Shown here: positions 54,609 to 62,965 of the stretch, one piece after another
How positions within the stretch are numbered: the stretch's first letter is position 1
Layout of the letters: each line of letters begins with the position of its first letter
NCBI RefSeq assembly: GCF_014145635.1
Contig: NZ_JACHTC010000018.1
Location: forward strand, 1-64,000
Direction of reading: 5' to 3'
Length of the DNA stretch: 64,000 bases
Source of the DNA: Myroides sp. WP-1
GTDB lineage: Bacteria > Bacteroidota > Bacteroidia > Flavobacteriales > Flavobacteriaceae
Notes under the pieces: model-generated
Database searches by the model: none
Seen by the model: the letters and a program-made list of their open reading frames with translations, nothing else
Told to the model about the DNA's origin: nothing
Program-made: the position numbers and the translations under genes

Positions 54609-55646
54609 TTATATATTTTGTAAATATTGACTTGGGGATACGCCGTATTTCTTTTTGAATGCGGTAGCAAAATGACGTTGATTTTTATAGCCAATTTGAT
54701 CGGAAATCTCGCTGATGTTTAATACTCCTTCACGGAGTAAATGCACAGCATGTTCCATTTTTGCATGTGCCCAAAAAGAAAAAACCGTTGTGCCAAATAG
54801 CTCTTTAAACCCTTTTTTTAAAATAAATTCGTTAGTGCCAACGATATGGGCCAAATCAAGTAAAGAGTAGTGACTGTCCAAATGCTGAAGGATATACTGA
54901 CGTACGGCGTGGATTTTATCAATGTCGTGCTGTTTTAAAGAACCTTGATAGGGGAGTTTGTCGCAAAATTGTTCAAATTGAAGAAGGAGGAGTTCTATAA
55001 CTTTTGCCTCTAAAAAGAGGCGTTTGAAAATTCCCTTTTTATCACAATGGATAATCTGTTCTATGATCTGATACATCTGGTGGTTAATCTGGTAGTGCTC
55101 GGGGTGTAATAAACTCGATTTTCCCTTGGCTATAGCGTTTCTAAATTGATCAAAAAGAGGATGATCTGTTGGTGTGAATTTTGCAAAATATTCGGGTCTC
55201 AAGTTGATTTCAACCTGTTGGAAACAAGCGTGTTCCCATTCCATTTTTCCTCCTAAACCATTTGTGTATAACAAGTTGTGAGCATGCGCATTGAAGCTTA
55301 TGTTACGGTCAAATTGACTTGTATATGCCGTACTCTTTCCCTGTAAGGTAAAGTGCATCTCGATCGTTTCAAAGTTACTGTCAAATCCCAATAAAAGTTT
55401 GTGCGCTAACTGCATATCACCAAAACCGATATGTATACCATCAAAGTAAATTTCTTTGTAAAATCCGCGACCGAGAAAAGAATTTAGGTAGGTGGTATGC
55501 TCTTTAATTCCATCTTTCCCCAAATCAAAATAAGTCGAGGGATATTCTTTTTCTACTAGTGTTTGCTTGTGTTTGCTGTCATACAAGCGCAAGGTCATTG
55601 CCATAGCTTTTCTTTTTGCGGACCTTTTAATCCGTATTTGAAACAT
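54609..55646 (-). CDS. AraC-family transcriptional regulator
   Basis: A 345-residue regulator. The C-terminal AraC/XylS DNA-binding domain has two helix-turn-helix motifs (YSLLDLAHIVGTNEFILKKGFKELFGTTVFSFWAHAKMEHAVHLL and LNISEISDQIGYKNQRHFATAFKKKYGVSPSQYLQ). The N-terminal 220 residues are a less conserved sensor part. It is divergent from the membrane protein gene at 55796, with 149 bases between, which makes that gene a candidate target. Confidence 0.93.
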   Translation of the reverse strand: MFQIRIKRSAKRKAMAMTLRLYDSKHKQTLVEKEYPSTYFDLGKDGIKEHTTYLNSFLGRGFYKEIYFDGIHIGFGDMQLAHKLLLGFDSNFETIEMHFTLQGKSTAYTSQFDRNISFNAHAHNLLYTNGLGGKMEWEHACFQQVEINLRPEYFAKFTPTDHPLFDQFRNAIAKGKSSLLHPEHYQINHQMYQIIEQIIHCDKKGIFKRLFLEAKVIELLLLQFEQFCDKLPYQGSLKQHDIDKIHAVRQYILQHLDSHYSLLDLAHIVGTNEFILKKGFKELFGTTVFSFWAHAKMEHAVHLLREGVLNISEISDQIGYKNQRHFATAFKKKYGVSPSQYLQNI

Positions 55647-55795
55647 TGTGATAGAAATGAGCTTCTACCTTTGTACAAATATATGAATTATTTAGAACGA
55701 ATCTTAATAATTAAATAAATGAAGCCGTTAGGTTGATGATTAGAATAAATACAGTCAATCAACGTAGCGAACGCAAAATTGTAAAACACAAAAAA

Positions 55796-56518
55796 ATGAC
55801 GTATTCAACAAAAATTAAATGGTCTTTTATTTCTAGTATTATTGCTTCCATTCTTTGGGTAGTAGGCGATATACTCATTGTGGGGTTTCACGTAGATCCA
55901 GCAAAATATCCTTTATTTACATCAACTTATGTAGATCAACTTGATTCAACATTAGCCTTACTCATGATTGAGGGCTCAACAGAACGTTTGATGTGGGGGG
56001 CGTTAATCGCTTCGATGTCGGCGTTTTTATTTTTACCTGGGGTATGGTTGGCTTATCAATTTTTTCGTGATAAAACGAAGGCTTCCGCATGGGTTACTTA
56101 CTTTATCTTAGTTATTAGTGTGGTCTTAATGCCTTTAGGTCATGCGGATTTCTTTTATAGTGGTGAGCTATTCAAAGCAATTTATCATACAGATCCTAGT
56201 GCGCATCCGTATTTAATTGAAATGGCCACAGCGTTTACCAAAGTATTGTACATCGCTTGGGGAACCGCAATAGCTGTTCTACTTTTTGGGTGGTTGCTAT
56301 TTTCAATCTTTGTTTTTAGCGGAAAAACAATATTGCCGAAATGGGTAGGCTTTATTTCTCCTGTATTTCTTGCACTCTATCAACAACCTATCAAAATGCT
56401 ATTACCAGAAGGACTTCTAAAGGCATGGATTAGTGCTGCGGGATTCAATATTGCTTATTTAATTTTCTTTGTGCTGCTTTTTGTGTTCTTTCGCAAAATG
56501 GAAGGGGAAAGCAAATAA
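55796..56518 (+). CDS. Hypothetical polytopic membrane protein
   Basis: A 240-residue protein with six to seven predicted helices (KWSFISSIIASILWVVGDILIVGF, ERLMWGALIASMSAFLFLPGVWLAYQFF, AWVTYFILVISVVLMPLGHADFFYSG). It resembles the DUF6796-like membrane proteins often paired with AraC regulators, but I am not sure of the family. I chose the ATG at 55796, before the first helix; an ATG at 55733 would add a basic 21-residue extension. Confidence 0.75.
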   Translation: MTYSTKIKWSFISSIIASILWVVGDILIVGFHVDPAKYPLFTSTYVDQLDSTLALLMIEGSTERLMWGALIASMSAFLFLPGVWLAYQFFRDKTKASAWVTYFILVISVVLMPLGHADFFYSGELFKAIYHTDPSAHPYLIEMATAFTKVLYIAWGTAIAVLLFGWLLFSIFVFSGKTILPKWVGFISPVFLALYQQPIKMLLPEGLLKAWISAAGFNIAYLIFFVLLFVFFRKMEGESK

Positions 56519-56593
56519 TACAAGGTAAACAAAACGACTAGAAGTGGTCTAAAGAGTTTACATGGTAAAGGGATGGTGATTTCGCTATCCCTT

Positions 56594-57199
56594 TTATTCT
56601 ATAGAAAAACGAGTGGTTATTTGAAGAGATACACCCGTTTTATCTTTTAGTATTCTACTTTGAATCATTTCGTTTTGAGGAACTTTGTAAACCGCTTTAT
56701 TGGAAATGATGGGATTGATAATTTGATGTTTTAGATCTGGATGATGTTCTTTGAAGCTGAGTATGGTTTCTTCAAATTTTCTTCGAGCATCAGTTAACCA
56801 ACCTTGATTGAGCTTTGTCTTTATTTCGAAAAATAAAATCCAATGTGCTCCATCAAATAAAAAACCTTCACATCGTTTAATGAGTTCGGTACCTTGATGA
56901 TCAGATGAGAAATCAAGAGGATTACTATTGTCATCATTTACATTGTATGCTCCTGTTCTATATATAGGAATACAAAAATCGATTGCTTTGTATTGTATGG
57001 CATTGTTAGTAAGATTTTCAATGGTAAAATCCCAAAGATCTTCTTGATCAAAGAGTACAACAGCAGGAACTCGATTAGAGGCACTTGCATCGCTTATTCC
57101 AAATAGACTTTTCGAAAATGTACTACAACAAGGTACGGCTGTTGTTGAACAATTGCCATTGGGAGTTGTACAAGGGTGTGCAAAAAAATCTACAGGCAT
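56594..57199 (-). CDS. PD-(D/E)XK-like protein paired with an ATPase
   Basis: A 201-residue protein. The segment LFDGAHWILFFEIKTKLNQGW fits a PD-(D/E)XK nuclease core (Asp116, Glu125-x-Lys127), followed by a helix (DARRKFEETILSF) as in that fold. The N-terminus is rich in Cys (10, 17, 24, 25), which might bind a metal. I do not recognise a named family. It overlaps the ATPase gene by 10 bases, so the two are translationally coupled. ATPase-plus-nuclease pairs of this kind are common among antiphage systems, but no direct evidence is present here. Confidence 0.65.
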   Translation of the reverse strand: MPVDFFAHPCTTPNGNCSTTAVPCCSTFSKSLFGISDASASNRVPAVVLFDQEDLWDFTIENLTNNAIQYKAIDFCIPIYRTGAYNVNDDNSNPLDFSSDHQGTELIKRCEGFLFDGAHWILFFEIKTKLNQGWLTDARRKFEETILSFKEHHPDLKHQIINPIISNKAVYKVPQNEMIQSRILKDKTGVSLQITTRFSIE

Positions 57200-58431
57200 A
57201 ATTCGTCTTCAAGTGCTAAGAGTTTTGAAAATAGTTCGTTGGTTTCAGCAAGGCCATCGTTTAGGTAATTTTCATCTGAAGGTAAACCATTATACGTTTT
57301 TAGCTTAGTAATTGTACCAGTTGTCTCGTCTAATTGATAAATGATTAAATCATCTGCTGCTAAAGTAGCGTCTAATGGAACAATGTCATACAATCTGTTT
57401 CTTAATTCAACTGAAGAATCTAGCATTTTTTCTTTTAACTTATTTGCTTCAATAGCTAATGTTAGGTAATTAACTAAATATGGACTATGCGTTGTCATTA
57501 TTAATTGATTGTTCCCGCTATTATAAGCTAATAGTTGATTTAATAATAAACGCTGAGAACTTGGAAACAAATTCTGCTCTGGTTCTTCTACAATATTGAT
57601 GAGGTGTTTAGCAATGTACTTGCCATTGATTTGTTTCTCTTTTTCACGAATGACTTTTTCATCATAATTGTCTAAGGCAATGCCTAAACTCAAGGTATTT
57701 AATTCTTTATTTCTGCGAATTGTATGATCGGGACTTAGTAGCTTAAGTAAATTTTCATCCCCTTGTTTCAAAAAATTTAAAAGATATTGAGTCACCCATA
57801 CTAAAGGTACCAACGAATGGAAGCCACTAGAAGCTTCTGTTAGTTTTAAGCGTTTTCCTTCATTAAATTCAATAAAAGTTTCGTCTATGGTTGGGTCATA
57901 GATAACTTGGGTATTGTTAATAGGCAATAATAAAGGTTTCCCTTCCTGAGTTAATTGAGCATTTCGATATTCTACTGCATAATATTGTAAACTGCCAATA
58001 ATTAAATTAGATACTTTGTTGATATTCGGTATAGCACTTAAAAAATTTCGCTCTGCGGGTACATACATGATTTTTGGCTGTTCAACAAATGTATGATGAT
58101 GTTTATTTATTAATATTATTTCATTTGTACAATGAATTGTATATACAGCACCTATGTATTCAAGCGTAGTACTAGGTGAAAAATAGTTTTCAATGCGATG
58201 AAAACGCAAAAGTTCTATAAAATTTGAAAAAGTCATTACATGAGCGTCTATATCACCTCTAATTAGAGCTTTTTCCAACCACATGAAGGTGGCAATTAGT
58301 TTAGCAACAGTACTTTTACCAGATCCCTGATTTCCAATAAAAACAGTTACTTTGTTGATATCCATCCAGCCTTCTTTGTCTAAGAAGCCCTCTTTAATTG
58401 GACCAAAGTTTTTAATCTTGATTTTATGCAT
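57190..58431 (-). CDS. AAA/ABC-type ATPase (AAA_15/AAA_21 like)
   Basis: A 413-residue soluble ATPase of the OLD/SMC-like class. It begins KIKNFGPIKEG, then Walker A GNQGSGKST (33-41). The signature is LTEASSGFHSLVPL, Walker B is LINIVEEPEQNLFP (preceded by a Pro/Glu pair) and the H-loop is LIMTTHSPYLVNYL. I chose the ATG at 58431; the extension begins only with TTG. The -7 box is at 58460-58467. ATPases of this class power or gate nucleases (PARIS, Gabija, Septu, OLD families). The coupled partner is the PD-(D/E)XK-like protein. Confidence 0.88.
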   Translation of the reverse strand: MHKIKIKNFGPIKEGFLDKEGWMDINKVTVFIGNQGSGKSTVAKLIATFMWLEKALIRGDIDAHVMTFSNFIELLRFHRIENYFSPSTTLEYIGAVYTIHCTNEIILINKHHHTFVEQPKIMYVPAERNFLSAIPNINKVSNLIIGSLQYYAVEYRNAQLTQEGKPLLLPINNTQVIYDPTIDETFIEFNEGKRLKLTEASSGFHSLVPLVWVTQYLLNFLKQGDENLLKLLSPDHTIRRNKELNTLSLGIALDNYDEKVIREKEKQINGKYIAKHLINIVEEPEQNLFPSSQRLLLNQLLAYNSGNNQLIMTTHSPYLVNYLTLAIEANKLKEKMLDSSVELRNRLYDIVPLDATLAADDLIIYQLDETTGTITKLKTYNGLPSDENYLNDGLAETNELFSKLLALEDELCL

Positions 58432-58459
58432 GTTTGTACAGTTGTATAGATATGTCAAA

Positions 58460-58467
58460 CAAATTTA
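58460..58467 (-). promoter_or_regulatory. -7 box (TAAATTTG on minus strand)
   Basis: An exact TAnnTTTG match, giving a predicted leader of about 23 nt to the ATG at 58431. Confidence 0.55.
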
Positions 58468-58570
58468 CAAAAATTGATTCAATTATAGTAATGCAAGAAA
58501 ACACCGTGAAAACTTTTACTTCTAGTGGAAGAATCTTACCTTAGTAGGTATTCTATATGATACGCCTGAT

Positions 58571-59821
58571 ATGAAACCCATTCATTATTGTATTCCTTTT
58601 TTTAATTTGCTATTGGCTGCTTTGCTGGGGTTATTGTTGAGGAGTGCTTTTGTTTTTCCATTAGAGGGAATGACTTTTTTGTATGTATTACACGGACATT
58701 CTCATGTGGCCTTATTGGGATGGTTGTATTTATTTGTATATGTAGTACTAGTCGATCAGTTTGCGCAAGATACTCCTAAAGAGCGAAAGTTTTATCGCCA
58801 ATTGTTTTGGGTAACGCAAGGTGCTGTTCTCGGTATGGCGGTGACGTTTCCTTTTCAAGGCTATGCCGCACCCTCAATTGTTTTTTCTACGCTTCATATA
58901 CTGTGTTCTTACGTATTTGTATACCGCTTGTGGAATAGACATAAAAAAGTGGAGCAGCAACGCCTTCTTTGGTTGAAGACCGCTTTGTTCTTTATGGTGT
59001 TCTCTACCTTAGGAGTGTGGTTCCTAGGACCTGCTATTGGGATGATGGGAAAGGTTAGTACTTTTTTTCAGTTGTGTATTCAGTTTTTTCTGCATTTTCA
59101 ATTTGACGGCTGGTTTTTTACTGCCTTTATTGCCATATTGTATTCCTATGCTTTTTCTAATCCTCTACAGCAACAGCTATTTAAAAAAGGATATGTCTTG
59201 TGGATTGTCTCTGTTGTGTTAACGTATGCTTTACCTGCTAGTTGGTATGTCTCAAATCCAATCTTGTTTTACCTCAATGGAGGAGGAGTACTACTTCAAG
59301 CCCTTGTGCTTTATATGCTCTGTAAAGCTTTGATATTGAAATACACAGAAGAAAAAGTGAACTCTTCTTTTTGGGAAAAGGGGTTGTTGTTATTGGCAAT
59401 CAGCTGTATGGGAATCCGACTAGTCTTGCAACTAGTAACGCTAATTCAGCCTTTAGCTCATGTATTGCAGGGAATGAGAAGTTGGATTGTCGGATTTATT
59501 CACTTGAATATGCTGGGCATTTTTACGGCTTTAGGTGTGTGGCTTTTTATTCAGAAAAAAAGAATTATCCTTACTCTATGGACAAAAGTAGGATGTACAT
59601 GTCTTGTGCTCGGATTTTTACTAACGGAAGGAGTATTGGGTATACAAGGTGCGCAGCAATGGCTTGGTACTTCCTGGATAAGTAGTCATACGATTTTTCA
59701 ACTGCTGTTCTGGGCTTCTATTTTCTTACCTCTTAGTGTTGTTTGTTTTTTATTCAATATTGAGTGGAAAAAAGAAAGAATAAATCGAAACACATCGGAG
59801 ATTCATCGAACGCGAAAATAA
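58571..59821 (+). CDS. Membrane protein resembling haem-copper oxidase subunit I
   Basis: A 416-residue protein with about 12 helices and several conserved His residues in helices: LHGHSHVALLGW, FFLHFQFDGWFF and VGFIHLNMLGIF. This arrangement is like haem-copper oxidase subunit I relatives (NnrS/CcoN-like), but the full set of ligands cannot be verified by eye. Last 12 residues (NRNTSEIHRTRK) are encoded by a fragment of the dispersed element R1 (59782-59818). So the original C-terminus was altered by the repeat. Function unknown. Confidence 0.78.
   Translation: MKPIHYCIPFFNLLLAALLGLLLRSAFVFPLEGMTFLYVLHGHSHVALLGWLYLFVYVVLVDQFAQDTPKERKFYRQLFWVTQGAVLGMAVTFPFQGYAAPSIVFSTLHILCSYVFVYRLWNRHKKVEQQRLLWLKTALFFMVFSTLGVWFLGPAIGMMGKVSTFFQLCIQFFLHFQFDGWFFTAFIAILYSYAFSNPLQQQLFKKGYVLWIVSVVLTYALPASWYVSNPILFYLNGGGVLLQALVLYMLCKALILKYTEEKVNSSFWEKGLLLLAISCMGIRLVLQLVTLIQPLAHVLQGMRSWIVGFIHLNMLGIFTALGVWLFIQKKRIILTLWTKVGCTCLVLGFLLTEGVLGIQGAQQWLGTSWISSHTIFQLLFWASIFLPLSVVCFLFNIEWKKERINRNTSEIHRTRK
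59782..59818 (+). repeat. R1 fragment within the 3' end of a gene
   Basis: AAATCGAAACACATCGGAGA then TTCATCGAACGCGAAAATA matches the first part of R1 (AAATCGAAACGCAGTGTAGA then TTCATCGAACACCGAAACA) with few changes, in the same orientation as the intergenic copies. Confidence 0.8.
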
Positions 59822-59923
59822 GTAGTAACTTGCTGATTTATACAGAAAAAATAAGGTTTTTCTCAACTAAAAAAGTACCTGCTTTAATCGCGAGAATGGT
59901 CAAAAAATAAAACAGTGAATTCC

Positions 59924-59951
59924 ATAAAAAAAGCTGGTATAAAACCAGCTT
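59924..59951 (-). terminator. Terminator of the DUF349 gene
   Basis: AAGCTGGT/ACCAGCTT (59931-59938 with 59944-59951), followed on the minus strand by a T-run. Confidence 0.8.
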
Positions 59952-59958
59952 CTCTTAC

Positions 59959-61854
59959 TTATGCATCGAGATTTCTAATCTGTTGTAATTTATCTTGCCA
60001 GATTTTCAATTCATCTCTATTTTTTTCAATGTTTTTATTTACTTCTTTTACTAGTGGATTGTCTTTTGTTGCATTAGAAACATAAGCTAAGTTATTTTCT
60101 AGTTGCAAGATTCCGCTTGTAATTTCTTCAATTTTACGTTGAATAAATATAGCTTCTTGTTGTAGTCTTCTCTTGTCATTAGATTCTAATAAATCATCTA
60201 ATCGATTGGAGAACTTCATCGCTTCGGCTTCTCTTTTACTCAAGCTTAATTTATCGAACAATACATCCAATATCTTGTTGAATTTCCCTTCTATGAAGCG
60301 TTTATTGTGTGGTACATTTCCGATGCTTTTCCACGTATTAATTTTTTCCTTAATCGCTTCTAAATCCGTCTTGTGTTCACCAACTAAAGTAAAGGATTTT
60401 AACTCTTCTAAGAATTCTTTTTTCTTGTTGTAGTTCTCATTTCCTTCTTGGTTTTCACTGTTTCGGATCGTGTGTAAGCGATCAAAGTAGTGGTTACAAG
60501 CGTCTTTAAAATCTTTCCACAATTGATCTGAATACTTTCTAGGAACATGTCCGATTTTTTTCCAATCTTCTTGAATTTGCTTCATGATTGGCGTTACTTT
60601 ATCGTAATCTTCGCTGTCTTTGTACGTTAATGCTTTTTCAATTAACGCTAGCTTATCGTTGTAGTTCTTTTGTTGAACTTTTTTCAGGTCTTTGTAGAAT
60701 TTATTCTTATTGGCATTGAAATTTCTTGTTGCTAATTTGAATAAGTTCCAAACTTCTTCATTGTTGTCCTGTGGCACTTTTCCGATAGAAAAGAAGTGAT
60801 TGCGGAGTTCTTCCACCTTTTTAATCTCTTTTTGCCATTGGGTATGAGACGTGATCTCTTGTCTTGATAACAAATCGATTTGGCTGATTACATGCACTTT
60901 TAAGCCCAGGTTTTCTTTTTCGCCTTCTCTTAAATTTTCAAATAACAGCTCGCGTTTGTCGTGGAGTTGTTTGGTTAAATCACTGAATTTTTCCCAAATT
61001 TCCTCTCTGATTTCGCGATCAACAGGTCCGATTTCTTCTCTCCAGATACGGTGCAATGTTTGCAACTCTCTAAAAGCTTTGATTACATCATCTTCGTGAA
61101 GTAACTCTTCTGCGCGAAGGATTATTTTTTGTTTTTGATCGAGGTTATATTTAAAATCTAAATCTCTCGATTCTCTATCTAGATGTAATTGATCGTAAAA
61201 ACGCTCAATGTGGAAGTGATAGTTATTCCAAACGTGGTTGTATTTGTCTTTTGGAATAGCCCCTGCATTTTTCCATTCATCTCTTAAATCACCAAGTAAT
61301 TTAAGTGCATCAGCTTTGTTTTCACTTGTATCAACTAGATCTTTAATACGGTCAATAATGCTTAAGCGCTTGTTTAAATTAGCGGTTAGATTATTTTGTA
61401 ATTCTTTGTAATATGAATTCTTCTTTGTTTTAAAGTCGTGGTAAAGTCCATCAAACGTAGCTTTGAGAGGTAGGTTATAATCAAAATCACTTGCATTAGC
61501 GTCGGGATTTTCTTCTAAGAAAGCCTCTTTTTTCTCGTCTATTAAGTCATTGTATTGTCTGTAGAATTCTTTTTTAATATCTTCTACTAGATCCTTAATA
61601 TTCGTGATTTTATAGCTTTGAATTAGCTTTTGCAACTCAGAAGTGAGTTGTTCCATATCCAGCTTTTCATAGTCAAGGATTGTGATGTCAGTTTGTTCAT
61701 GCACATCATTGTCTTCGCCTTCTTCAGCATTTGATGCAGTAATAGAATCTAGAGCTTTCTCTCTTTCAGCAAGGTGTGCAGAATTTGGGGTATTTGATTC
61801 CGGATTTTGTCCATCTGCTAGCTCGTGCAGGTTTTCATTCTTTTGTTCTAACAT
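59959..61854 (-). CDS. DUF349 repeat protein
   Basis: A 631-residue helical, highly charged protein made of at least five DUF349 repeats, each around a W-K-x-I/A-G-x-(I/V)-P pattern (LRDEWKNAGAIPKDKYNHVWNNYHFHIERFYDQLH; QEDWKKIGHVPRKYSDQLWKDFKDACNHYFDRLH; INTWKSIGNVPHNKRFIEGKF). The first 60 residues are acidic and probably disordered. Proteins of this kind are common in Bacteroidota, and the role is not established. Its upstream region holds copy 2 of the dispersed element at 61912. Confidence 0.92.
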   Translation of the reverse strand: MLEQKNENLHELADGQNPESNTPNSAHLAEREKALDSITASNAEEGEDNDVHEQTDITILDYEKLDMEQLTSELQKLIQSYKITNIKDLVEDIKKEFYRQYNDLIDEKKEAFLEENPDANASDFDYNLPLKATFDGLYHDFKTKKNSYYKELQNNLTANLNKRLSIIDRIKDLVDTSENKADALKLLGDLRDEWKNAGAIPKDKYNHVWNNYHFHIERFYDQLHLDRESRDLDFKYNLDQKQKIILRAEELLHEDDVIKAFRELQTLHRIWREEIGPVDREIREEIWEKFSDLTKQLHDKRELLFENLREGEKENLGLKVHVISQIDLLSRQEITSHTQWQKEIKKVEELRNHFFSIGKVPQDNNEEVWNLFKLATRNFNANKNKFYKDLKKVQQKNYNDKLALIEKALTYKDSEDYDKVTPIMKQIQEDWKKIGHVPRKYSDQLWKDFKDACNHYFDRLHTIRNSENQEGNENYNKKKEFLEELKSFTLVGEHKTDLEAIKEKINTWKSIGNVPHNKRFIEGKFNKILDVLFDKLSLSKREAEAMKFSNRLDDLLESNDKRRLQQEAIFIQRKIEEITSGILQLENNLAYVSNATKDNPLVKEVNKNIEKNRDELKIWQDKLQQIRNLDA

Positions 61855-61911
61855 AGGTATAAAAATCTTATAATTAACAACAATAATCCTTGATTAGGAT
61901 ATTTCTTATAT

Positions 61912-62068
61912 CGAACTCATCTTGACTTTTTTTGATTGAAGTGGAAATTAACTATTTTGATTCTGATTAAAGGCATTTTTAAGTTGCATAGCAGAACTAT
62001 GGAATGAAAAAAGGACAAAAAGCAGGCTTAAAAGAGCAATTTTTTAACCAATTAGAGAAAATCTAGAT
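61912..62068. repeat. Dispersed repeat element, copy 2 (with intact 20-codon micro-ORF)
   Basis: The counterpart of 5185-5345. The plus-strand micro-ORF from ATG 62004 to TAG 62066 encodes a 20-residue basic peptide (MKKGQKAGLKEQFFNQ...). The same frame in copy 1 is broken by a single-base deletion. A 9-bp inverted pair AAATCTAGA (62058-62066) and TCTAGATTT (62141-62149) lies at its right side. Confidence 0.75.
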
Positions 62069-62156
62069 GAGTTCATTCTCAAATTTAGTAAAAAATATCT
62101 AAAGTATGAGGAATTAATTAGATTAATACGCAATAAAAAATCTAGATTTTAGTGAT

Positions 62157-62912
62157 TTAATCTTGTTGAAATCGCTTAGACCATATTTTATATGCTTTTT
62201 CTGCTTGTAAGACCAACATTTCATATCCGTTTTTTACAGTAGCTTGATTTTCCTGCGCCAAGCGAAGAAAAGTTGTTTGCTCCGGATTGTAGATCAAATC
62301 GTACACTAAGTGTTGAGCAGTTATGTATTGGTATGGTATGTTGGGTTTTTCTGCAATATTCGGAAAAGTTCCCAAAGGGGTAGTATTAATGATAAGGGTA
62401 AAACGAGTGAGAATGTCTTCATTGAGTTCTTCATAAGTAAATTCGCTGTCTTGTTTGGTGCGACTGACGAACTTATAGGTGATTCCCAGTTTTTTTAAGG
62501 CATATTCAATGGCTTTACTCGCTCCACCTGTTCCCAATATAAGGGCATGGGTGTGCTGTTTTTTCAATAAAGGTTTCAGCGAATGATAAAAACCATACCA
62601 ATCTGTATTATACCCTTTTAGTTTGTTTTTTTTGGTAATGCGTATCGTGTTAACTGCTCCAATTTGGATTGCCTTTTTTGATAAGCTATCCAAATAGGGG
62701 ATAATAGCTTGTTTATAGGGAATAGTGACGTTTAGCCCTCTTAGATTGTCACAACGTTCTAAAAGGTCTCCAAATTCGCTAATTTTAGCCATATCGAAGT
62801 TGCTGTATGCCGAATCGGTAAGTCCCAATTGTTTAAATTTCTGGGTAAAATAGTTCTGTGAGAACGAATAGGTAATATCTTTTCCAATTAATCCATATTG
62901 TTTCTTGATCAT
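62157..62912 (-). CDS. aroE: Shikimate dehydrogenase
   Basis: A 251-residue enzyme of normal length for the family. Shikimate-binding YGLIGKDITYSFSQ and NVTIPYKQAI (catalytic Lys), and NTD in GYNTDWYGF. The NADP Rossmann motif is GTGGASKAIEYAL and the C-terminal NGYEMLVLQAEKAYKIW is typical. It reduces 3-dehydroshikimate in aromatic amino acid synthesis. I chose the ATG at 62912 because the longer frame adds 11 hydrophobic residues ahead of the conserved start. Confidence 0.95.
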   Translation of the reverse strand: MIKKQYGLIGKDITYSFSQNYFTQKFKQLGLTDSAYSNFDMAKISEFGDLLERCDNLRGLNVTIPYKQAIIPYLDSLSKKAIQIGAVNTIRITKKNKLKGYNTDWYGFYHSLKPLLKKQHTHALILGTGGASKAIEYALKKLGITYKFVSRTKQDSEFTYEELNEDILTRFTLIINTTPLGTFPNIAEKPNIPYQYITAQHLVYDLIYNPEQTTFLRLAQENQATVKNGYEMLVLQAEKAYKIWSKRFQQD

Positions 62913-62935
62913 AGCTAATGGTATTAAAATGAAAC

Positions 62936-62965
62936 AGCTATTCAAACAAGTGAATAGCTATTTTT
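62936..62965. terminator. Hairpin between the TPR gene and aroE
   Basis: AGCTATTC/GAATAGCT with an A/T run on both sides, directly after the stop of the TPR gene. The T-run is better on the plus strand, so it may be a weak terminator or attenuator for the minus-strand pair. Confidence 0.5.
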
